Positions 37,184 through 45,958 of a DNA stretch of 64,000 bases are shown one piece after another. Source of the DNA: Paenibacillus sp. FSL R7-0273 (GTDB lineage: Bacteria; Bacillota; Bacilli; Paenibacillales; Paenibacillaceae); NCBI RefSeq assembly GCF_000758625.1, contig NZ_CP009283.1, forward strand, positions 5,467,501 through 5,531,500, in the 5' to 3' direction. A program made the position numbers and the translations under genes. A model generated the notes under the pieces. That model was not told the DNA's origin. It saw only the letters and a list, made by a program, of their open reading frames with translations, and did no database searches. Position 1 is the stretch's first letter. The number at the start of each line of letters is the position of its first letter.

Positions 37184-39028
37184 TTAGGCCTGGCTTGCTT
37201 GAGCCTGCTTACGCTGCTTCTCTGCACGCTCGCGCTCACCCTTGTTCAGGATCTTCTTGCGCAGACGTACCGACTTAGGCGTAATTTCGCAATATTCATC
37301 GTCATTCAGGTACTCAAGCGCACCTTCCAGTGAGAACAGGCGCGGAGTTTTCATTTTTACCGTTTCATCCTTGGTAGCGGAACGCACGTTGGTCAGTGCT
37401 TTTTCCTTACAGATGTTAACGATAATGTCGTTGTCACGGGTATGTTCACCAACGATCATACCTTCGTAGATGTCAGCACCCGGCTCAAGGAACAGGATAC
37501 CGCGGTCTTCAACACCGATCATGCCGTAGAACGTAGTTGTCCCGGTTTCGCTGGATACCAGCACGCCCTGGTGACGTCCGCCAACCTGTCCGCCGATCAG
37601 CGGAGCATAGCTGTCGAACGCGTGGTTCATTACACCGTAACCGCGTGTCAGGGTCAGGAAGTGTGTATTGTAGCCGATCAGGCCACGTGCAGGAATCAGG
37701 AATTCCAGACGCACCTGTCCGGTACCGTTGTTGATCATGTTAACCATTTCGGCTTTGCGCGTTCCAAGGCTCTCCATAACAGAACCCATGCTCTCTTCCG
37801 GAATATCAATCAGCAGGCGCTCAAGCGGCTCCATCTTGGCTCCGTCGATTTCCTTCACGATAACCTCCGGCTTGGAAACCTGAAGCTCATAGCCTTCACG
37901 GCGCATATTCTCAATCAGAATCCCGAGGTGAAGCTCACCGCGTCCGGATACGATAAAGGCATCCGGGCTGTCTGTTTCATCTACACGAAGGCTGACATCT
38001 GTTTCAAGCTCTTTGAACAGACGCTCACGCAGTTTACGGGAAGTTACCCATTTACCTTCTTTACCTGCGAACGGGCTGTTGTTCACGAGGAAGGTCATTT
38101 GCATAGTAGGCTCATCAATCTTAAGAACCGGCAGTGCTTCCGGATTAGCCGGATCGGCAATCGTTTCACCGATGTTGATGTCCTTGATTCCGGCAATCGC
38201 AACGATATCGCCTGCACCGGCTTCTTCCGTTTCAACACGCTTCAGGCCCTGGAAGCCGAACAGCTTCTCAATACGGGCGGTTTTGCTCTTACCGTCGCGC
38301 ATAATGACCGTTACGGACTGGCCTTGCTTGATCACACCGCGGTTAACACGTCCGACAGCGATACGTCCCAGATATTCATTGTAGTCCATCAGGGTTACCA
38401 GGAACTGCAGCGGCTCGTCAACCTTTTCGGTTGGGGACGGGATGTATTTAGTGATGGTGTCATAAAGAGCCTGCATGTTATCATCCTGCTTCTCAGGATC
38501 AAGGCTTGATGTGCCGTTAAGTGCGGAAGCATACACAACCGGGAACTCCAGCTGCTCATCGTTTGCTTCAAGCTCAATAAACAGGTCCAGAACCTCGTCA
38601 ATAACTTCCTTTGGACGGGCAGCCGGACGGTCAATTTTATTCACAACCACGATTGGAGTCAGGTTCTGCTCCAGCGCTTTGCGCAGAACGAATTTCGTCT
38701 GCGGCATGCAGCCTTCATAAGCATCAACAACGAGCAGTACGCCGTCAACCATCTTCATAATCCGTTCCACTTCGCCGCCGAAGTCAGCATGGCCCGGGGT
38801 ATCTACGATGTTGATCAGGAATTCTTTATAGGTAATTGCAGTATTTTTGGCAAGGATGGTAATTCCGCGTTCCCGCTCCAGATCGTTGGAGTCCATAGCA
38901 CGTTCCTGCAGGGTTTCGTGGGCGCTGAAAATACCGGATTGCTGCAGCAGCTGATCGACAAGTGTTGTTTTACCATGGTCAACGTGGGCAATAATCGCGA
39001 TATTGCGGATTTCTGTTCTTGAATGCAT
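37184..39028 (-). CDS. typA: Ribosome-associated GTPase TypA/BipA
   Basis: Translational GTPase related to EF-G that aids ribosome assembly and stress or cold growth. The G1 motif is [15 protein letters not shown] near residue 12, G2 is RERGITI, G3 is [13 protein letters not shown] and G4 is NKIDR; the C-terminus includes the TypA-specific segment SRSAT-like [14 protein letters not shown] and the tail [19 protein letters not shown]. The ATG at 39028 gives 614 residues. A terminator closes the gene. Confidence 0.97.
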   Translation of the reverse strand: MHSRTEIRNIAIIAHVDHGKTTLVDQLLQQSGIFSAHETLQERAMDSNDLERERGITILAKNTAITYKEFLINIVDTPGHADFGGEVERIMKMVDGVLLVVDAYEGCMPQTKFVLRKALEQNLTPIVVVNKIDRPAARPKEVIDEVLDLFIELEANDEQLEFPVVYASALNGTSSLDPEKQDDNMQALYDTITKYIPSPTEKVDEPLQFLVTLMDYNEYLGRIAVGRVNRGVIKQGQSVTVIMRDGKSKTARIEKLFGFQGLKRVETEEAGAGDIVAIAGIKDINIGETIADPANPEALPVLKIDEPTMQMTFLVNNSPFAGKEGKWVTSRKLRERLFKELETDVSLRVDETDSPDAFIVSGRGELHLGILIENMRREGYELQVSKPEVIVKEIDGAKMEPLERLLIDIPEESMGSVMESLGTRKAEMVNMINNGTGQVRLEFLIPARGLIGYNTHFLTLTRGYGVMNHAFDSYAPLIGGQVGGRHQGVLVSSETGTTTFYGMIGVEDRGILFLEPGADIYEGMIVGEHTRDNDIIVNICKEKALTNVRSATKDETVKMKTPRLFSLEGALEYLNDDEYCEITPKSVRLRKKILNKGERERAEKQRKQAQASQA

Positions 39029-39233
39029 GATTTGTATCCAAATCCTCTCATTTATCAAATTAAAAATGTTTAAATTCATGGCATGTCACGGCAATCTCAC
39101 AAAAGAAGCGCCTGGCAGAAAGCCGACGCTCCAACATTTCTTAATTCTATAGTGAAAGCACCATGAAAAGCAAGTCTTTTTATGAAAAAACGATTTCCAG
39201 CTCCGTGTAAATTTTCTAGTTGATACAGTCTGA

Positions 39234-39746
39234 TTACCAGCCGCCGTTCCACTTTTTGCGGCTTCCCTGCTTCCTGCGGCCCAGCATCAGCCAGATTCCG
39301 GCAGCCACCAGCAAGATACCAAGCAAATAGAACACTCCTGTACCGATCATGCTGAACACCAGCAGCACTAGGCTCAGTACACCGAGAATGACGGCAAATG
39401 CTGTAATCCCGCCGTTCCGGCCAGCAGAATAAAAAGCATATTCATAAAGTCCGACAGCAACGCCAAGCAGCAGCACCGGCCACAGATGGCGCATGTATTC
39501 CCAGCCCCACATATTGCAGAAGCCCAGCAGCAGACCGTACACCGTCAGAATACCGGCGGGAATCAGCACAGCGGCTGAAGCACGGCGGCTGAAGAAGAGC
39601 ACATGCAGGAACAGGCCTGGAATCAGAATTACGAGCGGCCACAGAGCCCGTCCGAGAAATCCGAATACCCCCAGCTTCCCAAGCAAGATGATCAGGCCGG
39701 CGGCGGCTATGAATATCCCCAGTTTCATGTCTTTATTTGATGACAT
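39234..39746 (-). CDS. Membrane protein of unknown function
   Basis: 170 residues with about five membrane segments in closely spaced pairs (LGIFIAAAGLIILLGKLG, ALWPLVILIPGLFLHVLFF, ASAAVLIPAGILTVYGLLLG and two more near the C-terminus) and a basic tail (RRKQGSRKKWNGGW). It resembles LiaI/DUF5668-type small membrane proteins, but I cannot name a family with confidence. The gene is flanked by the ends of typA transcription and of terC, and looks monocistronic. Confidence 0.7.
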   Translation of the reverse strand: MSSNKDMKLGIFIAAAGLIILLGKLGVFGFLGRALWPLVILIPGLFLHVLFFSRRASAAVLIPAGILTVYGLLLGFCNMWGWEYMRHLWPVLLLGVAVGLYEYAFYSAGRNGGITAFAVILGVLSLVLLVFSMIGTGVFYLLGILLVAAGIWLMLGRRKQGSRKKWNGGW

Positions 39747-39880
39747 TGTTCACCCATCCCTTCAAAGTTCACTTCTTTTCACTGGATTTCTTTTATATTT
39801 TAGCTGAAACAGCCATAAAACGCCATCATTCAGCAGCTTTTTCCCGGCGGTAAATACCGCACCTTCCCCGGCACAGCAAA

Positions 39881-39919
39881 AAGGCTGCACCCAGCTTATC
39901 CCGCTTTGGGCACAGCCTT
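39881..39919 (-). terminator. Terminator of terC-like gene
   Basis: AAGGCTG..CCCA/TGGG..CAGCCTT stem followed by TTTTT on the minus strand, just after the stop at 39938. Confidence 0.75.
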
Positions 39920-39937
39920 CATTATTGCCGCTTCCGG

Positions 39938-40597
39938 TCAGGCCGATACCAGCCTTTTCCTGAATGCGCCTGTCAGTACAACTATTATACCCAGCGCGAG
40001 CGGAAGAAGCGTATGATAGGACGGCAGGAAGAACGAGACCACCAGCCCGAACTTGGCATCCTGCAGCAGCATATCCCCGGCTGTATGGGCAAGAATGAAC
40101 GCACCGATATAGACCAGAACCGGAAAACGGTGCAGCCAGCCGACAATAATGCCGCTTCCCCACACGACAATCGGAATACTGAGCATGATCCCGATAACAA
40201 TCAGGGCGAGATCCCCCTTTGCTACCCCGGCAATAGCCAGAACATTATCAAGGCTCATAATAAAGTCGGCCAGCAGAATGGTCCGGATCGATTTCCATAC
40301 GCTTGAGCCCTCATCGCGGACCGTAACCTCATCCTCTTCCTCCAGCAGCAGCTTGAAGGCAATCCACAGCAGCAGAATTCCTCCGCCTGCCTGGATATAA
40401 GGAATTTTAAGCAGCAGCACTGCGGCAAAGGTCAGCACGCAGCGCAGAGCTACTGCTCCTGCCGCCCCCCACCAGACCGCCAGCTTCCTGTGCTTTTCCG
40501 GCAGATTTTTGCTGGCCATCGCGATCACCATCGCATTATCCCCGCTCAGCACAAGATTAATCATCAATATTTCCCCAAGTAAAACGATGGAATCCAT
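39938..40597 (-). CDS. TerC-family membrane protein (YkoY/YjbE type)
   Basis: 219 residues, about seven membrane segments. The two family signatures are LVLSGDNAMVIAMASKNLP near residue 15 and ADFIMSLDNVLAIAGVAKGD near residue 109, each with the acidic residue inside the membrane that is thought to bind metal. The ATG at 40597 after GGGGAGG is clear; an open frame extends to 40669 without support. Bacillus relatives have been linked to manganese export to secreted enzymes. No yybP-ykoY riboswitch is seen upstream, but a palindrome lies there. Confidence 0.88.
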   Translation of the reverse strand: MDSIVLLGEILMINLVLSGDNAMVIAMASKNLPEKHRKLAVWWGAAGAVALRCVLTFAAVLLLKIPYIQAGGGILLLWIAFKLLLEEEDEVTVRDEGSSVWKSIRTILLADFIMSLDNVLAIAGVAKGDLALIVIGIMLSIPIVVWGSGIIVGWLHRFPVLVYIGAFILAHTAGDMLLQDAKFGLVVSFFLPSYHTLLPLALGIIVVLTGAFRKRLVSA

Positions 40598-40618
40598 AAG
40601 CTTATTACCTCCCCGGGC

Positions 40619-40635
40619 TACATGTATTACATGTA
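40619..40635. promoter_or_regulatory. Palindrome upstream of terC-like gene
   Basis: TACATGTA-T-TACATGTA, two copies of an eight-base palindrome around one central base, 22 bp upstream of the terC-like start and downstream of the thiI stop. It looks like a binding site for a dimeric repressor. No matching regulator gene is adjacent. Confidence 0.4.
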
Positions 40636-40697
40636 TGTCCACAGGGGGCAAGCTATGCTTCCTGTCCAATTATTTCGCATATACAGCTGGGGCCGGC

Positions 40698-41984
40698 CTA
40701 GAACCATTCCTCCTGCAGCCCGGACTGGGCGGGCACAAGGTCATCCGGCTTCTCATCGCCATACGGTGTAATGGTAACCGTCTCGGTTCCTGCCACTGCT
40801 TCATCCAGCCGGGCAGCGTATCCGGGCAGCGTCGCTTCAATTTTTTCAATAATCCGCAGGTTCGGATTGGTTGTAGGCGATTTAGGGACAAACAGGGTGC
40901 AGCAATCCTCATAGGGCAATATGGACAGGTCGTATGTTCCAATTCTCTGTGACAGCTCCACAATCTCGCTCTTGTCCATCATAATCAGCGGCCGGAGCAG
41001 CGGAAGCGCCGTGGCCCTGCCGATAACATTCATGCTGGACAGGGTCTGGCTGGCCACCTGCCCCAGACTGTCTCCGGTAACGACTGCAAGCGCGCCTTCG
41101 CGCTCAGCCAGCCGGGTGGTAATTCTCAGCATCGCCCGCCGCATCAGCGTAATGATCAGGTTGTCCTGCCCGATTCCGGTAAAAGAGGTCTGCACCTCTG
41201 TGAACGGCACCAGATGCAGCTTGATGACGCCTGCGTACCTGGACAGAATCCGGGCCAGATCCACCACCTTCTGACGGGCCAGCTCGCTTGTGTAAGGATA
41301 GCTGTAGAAATGGACACACTCGACCTCAAGCCCCCGGCGCATCGATGACCAGGCCGCTACGGGACTGTCGATGCCGCCGGACAGGAGCAGCATCGCCTTC
41401 CCGTTCGTGCCCAGCGGAAATCCGCCTACACCGTCAATCTGGTCGCAGAAAATATACGTAGACCCCTCACGGATCTCCAGCTTCAGCTCAAGCTCCGGCG
41501 ATCTCACATCAACCAGCAGCCCCGGGTAACCCTGCAGCAGCGGTGTTGAGATCAGTTTATTCATCTCTATGGAGCCGTGCGGAAAGTCTTTCCACACACG
41601 GCGCGCGCTCACCTTGAAGGTTGTCCCCTGCGGCGGGGCAAGAATCTCAAGGAATTTGCGGCTGGCAGCCAGAATATCATCAAACTCCGAGCGGGCTACC
41701 TTAACCGGACTGATGGAAGCGATGCCGAACACATTTTTCAGCGCCTTTGCCAGCTCGCGGGCAGGCTCTCCGTTCAGTGTGACGTAGATCCGCCCGAATT
41801 CCTTGCTCAGCACAGCCTCCGGATAAGGCTTCACCAGCTCGCTGACATGACGGAGCACGGTTTTTTCGAACCGGTTGCGGTTCTTGCCCTTCAGCGTAAA
41901 TTCCCCGAACCGCAGCAGCAGCATATCTGCGTAATCAATACTGCTTCCGCGGCCTGCCGCGGCTTCAGTCCTATTGTCTCTCAT
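40698..41984 (-). CDS. thiI: tRNA 4-thiouridine synthetase ThiI
   Basis: ATP-dependent sulfurtransferase that thiolates U8 of tRNA and, in some bacteria, supplies sulfur for thiamine. It has the N-terminal ferredoxin-like part and THUMP domain (residues 20-185) and the PP-loop MLLLSGGIDSPVAAW. The C-terminal rhodanese domain of the enterobacterial form is absent, as is usual in Bacillales. The start at 41984 overlaps the stop of the cysteine desulfurase by four bases, so the two are coupled; the desulfurase should provide the sulfur. Confidence 0.96.
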   Translation of the reverse strand: MRDNRTEAAAGRGSSIDYADMLLLRFGEFTLKGKNRNRFEKTVLRHVSELVKPYPEAVLSKEFGRIYVTLNGEPARELAKALKNVFGIASISPVKVARSEFDDILAASRKFLEILAPPQGTTFKVSARRVWKDFPHGSIEMNKLISTPLLQGYPGLLVDVRSPELELKLEIREGSTYIFCDQIDGVGGFPLGTNGKAMLLLSGGIDSPVAAWSSMRRGLEVECVHFYSYPYTSELARQKVVDLARILSRYAGVIKLHLVPFTEVQTSFTGIGQDNLIITLMRRAMLRITTRLAEREGALAVVTGDSLGQVASQTLSSMNVIGRATALPLLRPLIMMDKSEIVELSQRIGTYDLSILPYEDCCTLFVPKSPTTNPNLRIIEKIEATLPGYAARLDEAVAGTETVTITPYGDEKPDDLVPAQSGLQEEWF

Positions 41985-43138
41985 TCTTTATTCCTGCCTC
42001 TCTCCACTAACTTCAATGCTTGCACTGCGGCCAGCAGCGCCTGCTCCAGGGCTGCAATATCCCCTGCCGCATGGGCGTCACCCAGGCTGATCCGTATTCC
42101 GCCAAGTGCGGCAGCGGTATCTCTGCCCATAGCCAGCAGAATCCGGCTCGGCTCGGCCAGCCGCGAGGAGCAGGCAGACCGGGTTGAAACGGTCATTCCC
42201 AGCTCCTCCAGCTTGCGGGCCAGCACCTCACCATTTACCGCAGGATAAGAAAAATGCACAATATGCGGCGCCCCGTCCCTGCTGCTGTTCACTATAAACT
42301 CCGGAACTCCGGCCAAAAACTCCAGCAGCCTGTCACGCAGCGGTGTAATCTGCTTATTATACATATCCCTGTTCTCTGCACTCATACGTATAGCCTTGGC
42401 TGAAGCGACAATCGCAGCCACATTCTCCGTTCCGGCCCGGGCACCCTGCTCCTGCGAACCGCCGGTAAGCAGCGGAAACAGCGAAATACCTTCTTTGACA
42501 TACAGAATACCCACTCCGCGCGGACCGCGGAGCTTATGTGCAGACAGGCTGTACAGGTCGGCCTGCCATTCCTTCAGCTCAGTTGCAAGCTTGCCAAAGC
42601 CCTGTACGCCATCGACATGGAACAGCGTGCGGCGGTTGGCTGCCTTGATCAGCCGTCCGGTTTCTGCAAGCGGCTGTACAGCGCCCGTCTCATTGTTGAC
42701 ATGCATCACGCTGACCAGAACGGTATCCCGCCGGACTGCTGCAGCAATCCTGCCCGGATCTACCACACCGTTACTGTCAGGAGCAACAAAAGTAACCTCC
42801 CAGCCCAGTGCCTGCAGCTGCAGGAAGCTTTCATACACAGAAGGATGCTCAATCTGAGTTGTAACCATGTGGCGTCCCCTGCCCTGATACTGCAGAGCCG
42901 CCCCTTTTACCGCCAGATTGTTGCTTTCTGTTGCTCCCGAAGTGAACAGAATCTCCTGCGGCGTCACCTCCAGAGCAGCAGCGCAGACCTCTCTTGCACG
43001 TGTCAGCAATCTAGCAGCTTCCGTCCCGGCCCGGTGCAGGGAGGATGGGTTGGCGTAATGCAGCCTCATGATCTGCTCCATCGTCTGCACTACCTCCTCA
43101 TACGGAGGGCTGGCAGCGGCATAATCCCAATACAGCAT
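41981..43138 (-). CDS. Cysteine desulfurase, ThiI partner (NifZ/IscS-like)
   Basis: PLP enzyme that removes sulfur from cysteine as a persulfide. The PLP lysine is in SLSAHKLRGPRGVGILY and the catalytic cysteine is in TRSACSSRLAEPSRIL, a short loop as in class I (NifS/IscS) enzymes. The ATG at 43138 (MLYWDYAAASPPYEEV) follows GGAG at 11 bases and gives 385 residues; the frame is open to 43180. In B. subtilis the same pair is nifZ (yrvO-like family)-thiI. It probably serves tRNA thiolation. Confidence 0.93.
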   Translation of the reverse strand: MLYWDYAAASPPYEEVVQTMEQIMRLHYANPSSLHRAGTEAARLLTRAREVCAAALEVTPQEILFTSGATESNNLAVKGAALQYQGRGRHMVTTQIEHPSVYESFLQLQALGWEVTFVAPDSNGVVDPGRIAAAVRRDTVLVSVMHVNNETGAVQPLAETGRLIKAANRRTLFHVDGVQGFGKLATELKEWQADLYSLSAHKLRGPRGVGILYVKEGISLFPLLTGGSQEQGARAGTENVAAIVASAKAIRMSAENRDMYNKQITPLRDRLLEFLAGVPEFIVNSSRDGAPHIVHFSYPAVNGEVLARKLEELGMTVSTRSACSSRLAEPSRILLAMGRDTAAALGGIRISLGDAHAAGDIAALEQALLAAVQALKLVERGRNKE

Positions 43139-43240
43139 ATATTTAAGTTCTCCTTTGTATGGTCGGTTAATCAAGTTCAAACGGTATATAGAGACCTATA
43201 GAATACCTTATTGCACATTTCTTATAAAGCCTGTATGCAA

Positions 43241-43294
43241 AAAAAGGACCAGACGGCTGGTCCGGCAGCTGGTCCGGCAACATCGTCTGATCCT
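43241..43294 (-). terminator. Terminator of the lytic transglycosylase gene
   Basis: AGGA.CAGACG/CGTCTG.TCCT stem followed by seven T, five bases after the stop codon. The loop contains a direct repeat of GCCGGACCAGC. Confidence 0.85.
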
Positions 43295-43298
43295 ATCA

Positions 43299-44000
43299 TT
43301 ATAGCGCGTATTCTGCCCGGGCGCGTTCAATTTTGGTAATGTAGGCCTGAGTTTCTTCGGGGAGCAGGCTCAGCTTCTGCATCAGCTCCTCATCACTGCT
43401 TACGCCAAGCTTGCTTACTCTTCCCGGTCCGGCATTATATGCGGCCAGCGCCATCTTCTCTTCACCGTCATAACGCTTCAGCTGGTAGGATAAGTAACGC
43501 ACGCCTCCGTCTATATTCTGGGCTGGATCAAAGGGGTCGGAGACACCAAGCCCGTTCGCGGTTCCATCCATCAGCTGCATCAGCCCTTTGGCTCCCGCTG
43601 ATGATACGACATTCGGATTAAAAGAGGACTCCGTATCAATTACCGCCTTGATCAGATCAGCCGGCACGCCATATTTCACGCTTGCGTTCTGAATCAGCCC
43701 CTCATAATCCGTTGGCACAGTCTCTGCTGTTCCGGAGGAAATGCCGCTGTAGGCGATACCTGTCGCTCCAAGCTGCTGCCAGATCAGACTGCTAAGCGCT
43801 GTTCCTCCGGCTTCCGGAGTCCGGCTTCCGTCCACAGACTGCAGGGCAGCCTGGCGGAGAACTGCAGCGAATTCGGCTTTGTTTGCGCCGGAGGGTTCTG
43901 CTGTGCTTTTGCTGTCCTCTTTGCTGATTGCCGAGCTGCTGCGCAGATTCACCCATTTCAGCTGTCCAAGCCCGCTTGCTGCCGCTGAATCAATACTCAT
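43299..44000 (-). CDS. Lytic transglycosylase, SLT domain
   Basis: 233 residues. The N-terminal 110 residues are low-complexity and have no clear signal peptide; the C-terminal SLT domain has the catalytic glutamate in KAVIDTESSFNPNVVSSAGA, then KGLMQLMDGTANGLGV and ALAAYNAGPGRVSKLG. It cleaves the MurNAc-GlcNAc bond of peptidoglycan to form an anhydro end. The lack of a signal peptide is common in this Bacillales group (YjbJ-like). Flanked by terminators on both sides, it is a single-gene unit. Confidence 0.9.
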   Translation of the reverse strand: MSIDSAAASGLGQLKWVNLRSSSAISKEDSKSTAEPSGANKAEFAAVLRQAALQSVDGSRTPEAGGTALSSLIWQQLGATGIAYSGISSGTAETVPTDYEGLIQNASVKYGVPADLIKAVIDTESSFNPNVVSSAGAKGLMQLMDGTANGLGVSDPFDPAQNIDGGVRYLSYQLKRYDGEEKMALAAYNAGPGRVSKLGVSSDEELMQKLSLLPEETQAYITKIERARAEYAL

Positions 44001-44124
44001 GCTGTATAACCTTCTTTCCGTTCAATCTGTATATGAATCTCCTGGTATATAGAGGCTTCTATTTTAAATTTAAGATACGCCTTTATTTTACAATTCATCT
44101 ACAGTAAATGCTATATGCTGACAT

Positions 44125-44171
44125 GAAAAAACAGACTTCCGACCCTCATAGATAGGTCTAAAAGCCTGTTT
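44125..44171 (-). terminator. Terminator after the DUF4190-type gene
   Basis: AAACAG.CTT..GACC/GGTC..AAG.CTGTTT stem followed by TTTTT on the minus strand, about 30 bases after the stop. Confidence 0.7.
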
Positions 44172-44199
44172 CGATGATTGCTTTTGTGTATTCAAACTG

Positions 44200-44604
44200 C
44201 TATCGGGCAAAAGGAATCATTACAAAATAGCTGAGAGCAGATACAATTCCCAGCCCCATTGCCCAGGCCCCCGTCGTCTTCTGCCCGCGGGAGTAAGCAT
44301 AATAACCAAGCACCGCAGCGATCGGGCCGGCTATAATGGACCATACGAACAGCGAGACAATTCCAAAACCGAGGGCAACATAGCCCATTTGCTTACTGTC
44401 ACTATGCTCGCCAGCCGTTTCCCGGACCTCTGTGCTGCTGTCAGCCGTTCGCTGCGGACGCACAAGCGGCGGGCTTACTTCAGCAGCATATTCCTCCTGA
44501 TGGGAAGGATCCCTCCGGGGATAATCGACCCTGCTGCGCGGACGAAGGATCACTTTTCTGCGCTCTGTCCGCTCCTGCTTGCTTCCTTCTTTGTTCGAGT
44601 CCAT
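44200..44604 (-). CDS. DUF4190-type membrane protein
   Basis: 134 residues. A hydrophilic cytoplasmic half (residues 1-72, rich in Arg, Glu and Ser) is followed by two membrane segments (GYVALGFGIVSLFVWSIIAG and TTGAWAMGLGIVSALSYFVM) around the motif GPIAAVLGYYAYSRG, typical of DUF4190. The function is unknown. It follows the DUF1540 gene at 11 bases, so the two probably share a transcript. Confidence 0.75.
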   Translation of the reverse strand: MDSNKEGSKQERTERRKVILRPRSRVDYPRRDPSHQEEYAAEVSPPLVRPQRTADSSTEVRETAGEHSDSKQMGYVALGFGIVSLFVWSIIAGPIAAVLGYYAYSRGQKTTGAWAMGLGIVSALSYFVMIPFAR

Positions 44605-44615
44605 CGGATGTCCTC

Positions 44616-44837
44616 CTATTCGCCCGGCTTAAAGGTCAGACAGCAGGTTGCGGATGAAGTGCCGGCGTGGTCCTGATGATTCTGAAAGGTCATCTCCTCG
44701 GCAAACTCCTCCTTGAAGCTGCTGCCTGCATGCTTGTCGATCTCAATGACGATTTCCTCGGCCTGGCATACATTTTGTGAACCCCAATAATGACAATTGC
44801 TGACGCTGCATCTTACAAGCGGTTTGGCGTTTGACAT
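44616..44837 (-). CDS. DUF1540 cysteine-rich small protein
   Basis: 73 residues with the DUF1540 pattern: VRCSVSNCHYWGSQNVCQAEEIV near the N-terminus and CC near the C-terminus (SATCCLTFKPGE). The cysteines suggest metal binding. The family is common in spore-formers; the function is not established. It heads a short unit with the DUF4190-type gene. Confidence 0.85.
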   Translation of the reverse strand: MSNAKPLVRCSVSNCHYWGSQNVCQAEEIVIEIDKHAGSSFKEEFAEEMTFQNHQDHAGTSSATCCLTFKPGE

Positions 44838-44985
44838 TTTATCATCACCTCAGCATCATTATGTCCGCGCGTCCTGCTCCATATGCGGCTGAGGAGCTGC
44901 CACCTGCTGGTGCAGCAGGTAATGCACAATTTGGTAAAAGCGCATGCCGTTTAGATTACGCTCAGATCCCTTCTGTTGACACGAC

Positions 44986-45027
44986 AAAAAAGACCGGATC
45001 TGCCATAGTTCATGGCAAACCCGGTCT
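44986..45027 (-). terminator. Terminator of ypuI
   Basis: AGACCGG.T.TGCCAT/ATGGCA.A.CCGGTCT with a five-base loop, followed by TTTTTT on the minus strand, about 40 bases after the ypuI stop. A second small hairpin, CCTGCT/AGCAGG, follows near 44898. Confidence 0.9.
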
Positions 45028-45068
45028 CTTACAAGCTGTACCTGTGCTGCAGCAGAATCCACTTCAGG

Positions 45069-45566
45069 CTAAACCTGGTTCTGCATGCGCTTTTCGGTCA
45101 GATAGTCGTTCTCGTAGTAGTTAAGATCATCCCGCAGCTCTTCGTACACCTTGGTGATCTCCATAATAATGTCGCGTGCCGGACGGACAGGCTTTTTGCG
45201 GAAGCGGATGGCATCCTGGCCTGTGTAGGCGTAACGCCCGTCTTCGGAATAGCTTTCATTTTTAGGGTAGAAGAAGTTGTTCACCCCGTAGTGATATACG
45301 TTATAAAGCGCTTTTTGCGCAAAATCCTGATCAAAGGTTGCACGGCGCAATGCCACCCCGAGCTTCTCGTAAGACATTTCGGAGAAAACCAGCAGATGGC
45401 GGAGATCGGACAGAAAGCCTTGATAAAATGCTACTGTTTCCTCATCCTCTTCCGTTACCAGCTGAGGCAGCGCATGATTGTTCAGGAATAGTTCCATTTT
45501 TCCGATTACGGATTTCAATTTCTCTCTCGTCGTTTCACATAGTTTCTGCACATTAGCTGCTGACAT
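45069..45566 (-). CDS. ypuI: YpuI-family protein (DUF3907)
   Basis: 165-residue soluble, largely helical protein (KLCETTREKLKSVIGKMELF; FYQGFLSDLRHLLVFSEMSY; DIIMEITKVYEELRDDLNYY). It matches the DUF3907/YpuI family of Bacillales; function unknown. The start ATG has a GGGGGAG ribosome site. It is divergent from the subtilase gene across about 390 bp that carry a duplicated promoter-like motif. Confidence 0.82.
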   Translation of the reverse strand: MSAANVQKLCETTREKLKSVIGKMELFLNNHALPQLVTEEDEETVAFYQGFLSDLRHLLVFSEMSYEKLGVALRRATFDQDFAQKALYNVYHYGVNNFFYPKNESYSEDGRYAYTGQDAIRFRKKPVRPARDIIMEITKVYEELRDDLNYYENDYLTEKRMQNQV

Positions 45567-45721
45567 GGCGGTTGCTCCCCCTTATTAGTCCTTGCTCTTA
45601 TTGTTGGGTAAAGACGGGTATTACCAGGAACAGTTCATCTCATCCCGGCCTCGAAAAGACAGTGCAAGCGGTTTATTTCTTAAGTAACAGTATAACAAAA
45701 TCTTCATTGAATTGATACTTG

Positions 45722-45860
45722 GACAAGCAGTTATTTCAGTTTGATATTATAACAAAATCCCTATCGATGCACTTTCCAGGATGACCTGACCGCTCCTTAG
45801 CGGACGATTTTGTTGCAATATCAAGTGGCTGTACAAGTAGTTATTTCAGTTTGATATTAT
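45722..45860. repeat. Duplicated 29-bp motif in the ypuI/subtilase intergenic region
   Basis: ACAAG.AGTTATTTCAG and TTTGATATTAT occur at 45722-45750 and again at 45832-45860, 110 bp apart; 20 bases are identical without gaps. The remainder of the 392-bp gap (45567-45958) holds no gene. On the minus strand the first copy includes TGTTATAAT, an extended -10 usable for ypuI. The copies may be paired regulator sites or duplicated promoters for the divergent genes. Confidence 0.6.
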
Positions 45861-45958
45861 CACACATCCACAGGATACGTCATCCTTTTCTGTGATGCAT
45901 AAAAGCGGCGCTCTCTTCTAAACCTACAGCTATACGATACCTTGAAGGAGCGGTAAAT

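Noticed and set aside
37442..38509. A 355-codon plus-strand frame opposite typA
   Set aside because: Shadow of the typA codon pattern, no recognisable content.
39747..40163. 133-codon minus-strand frame at the end of the terC-like gene
   Set aside because: It lies in another frame of terC and its terminator, with no ribosome site or motif.
40598..40697. yybP-ykoY manganese riboswitch before the terC-like gene
   Set aside because: The gap is only about 100 bases and lacks the conserved core; only a palindrome is seen.
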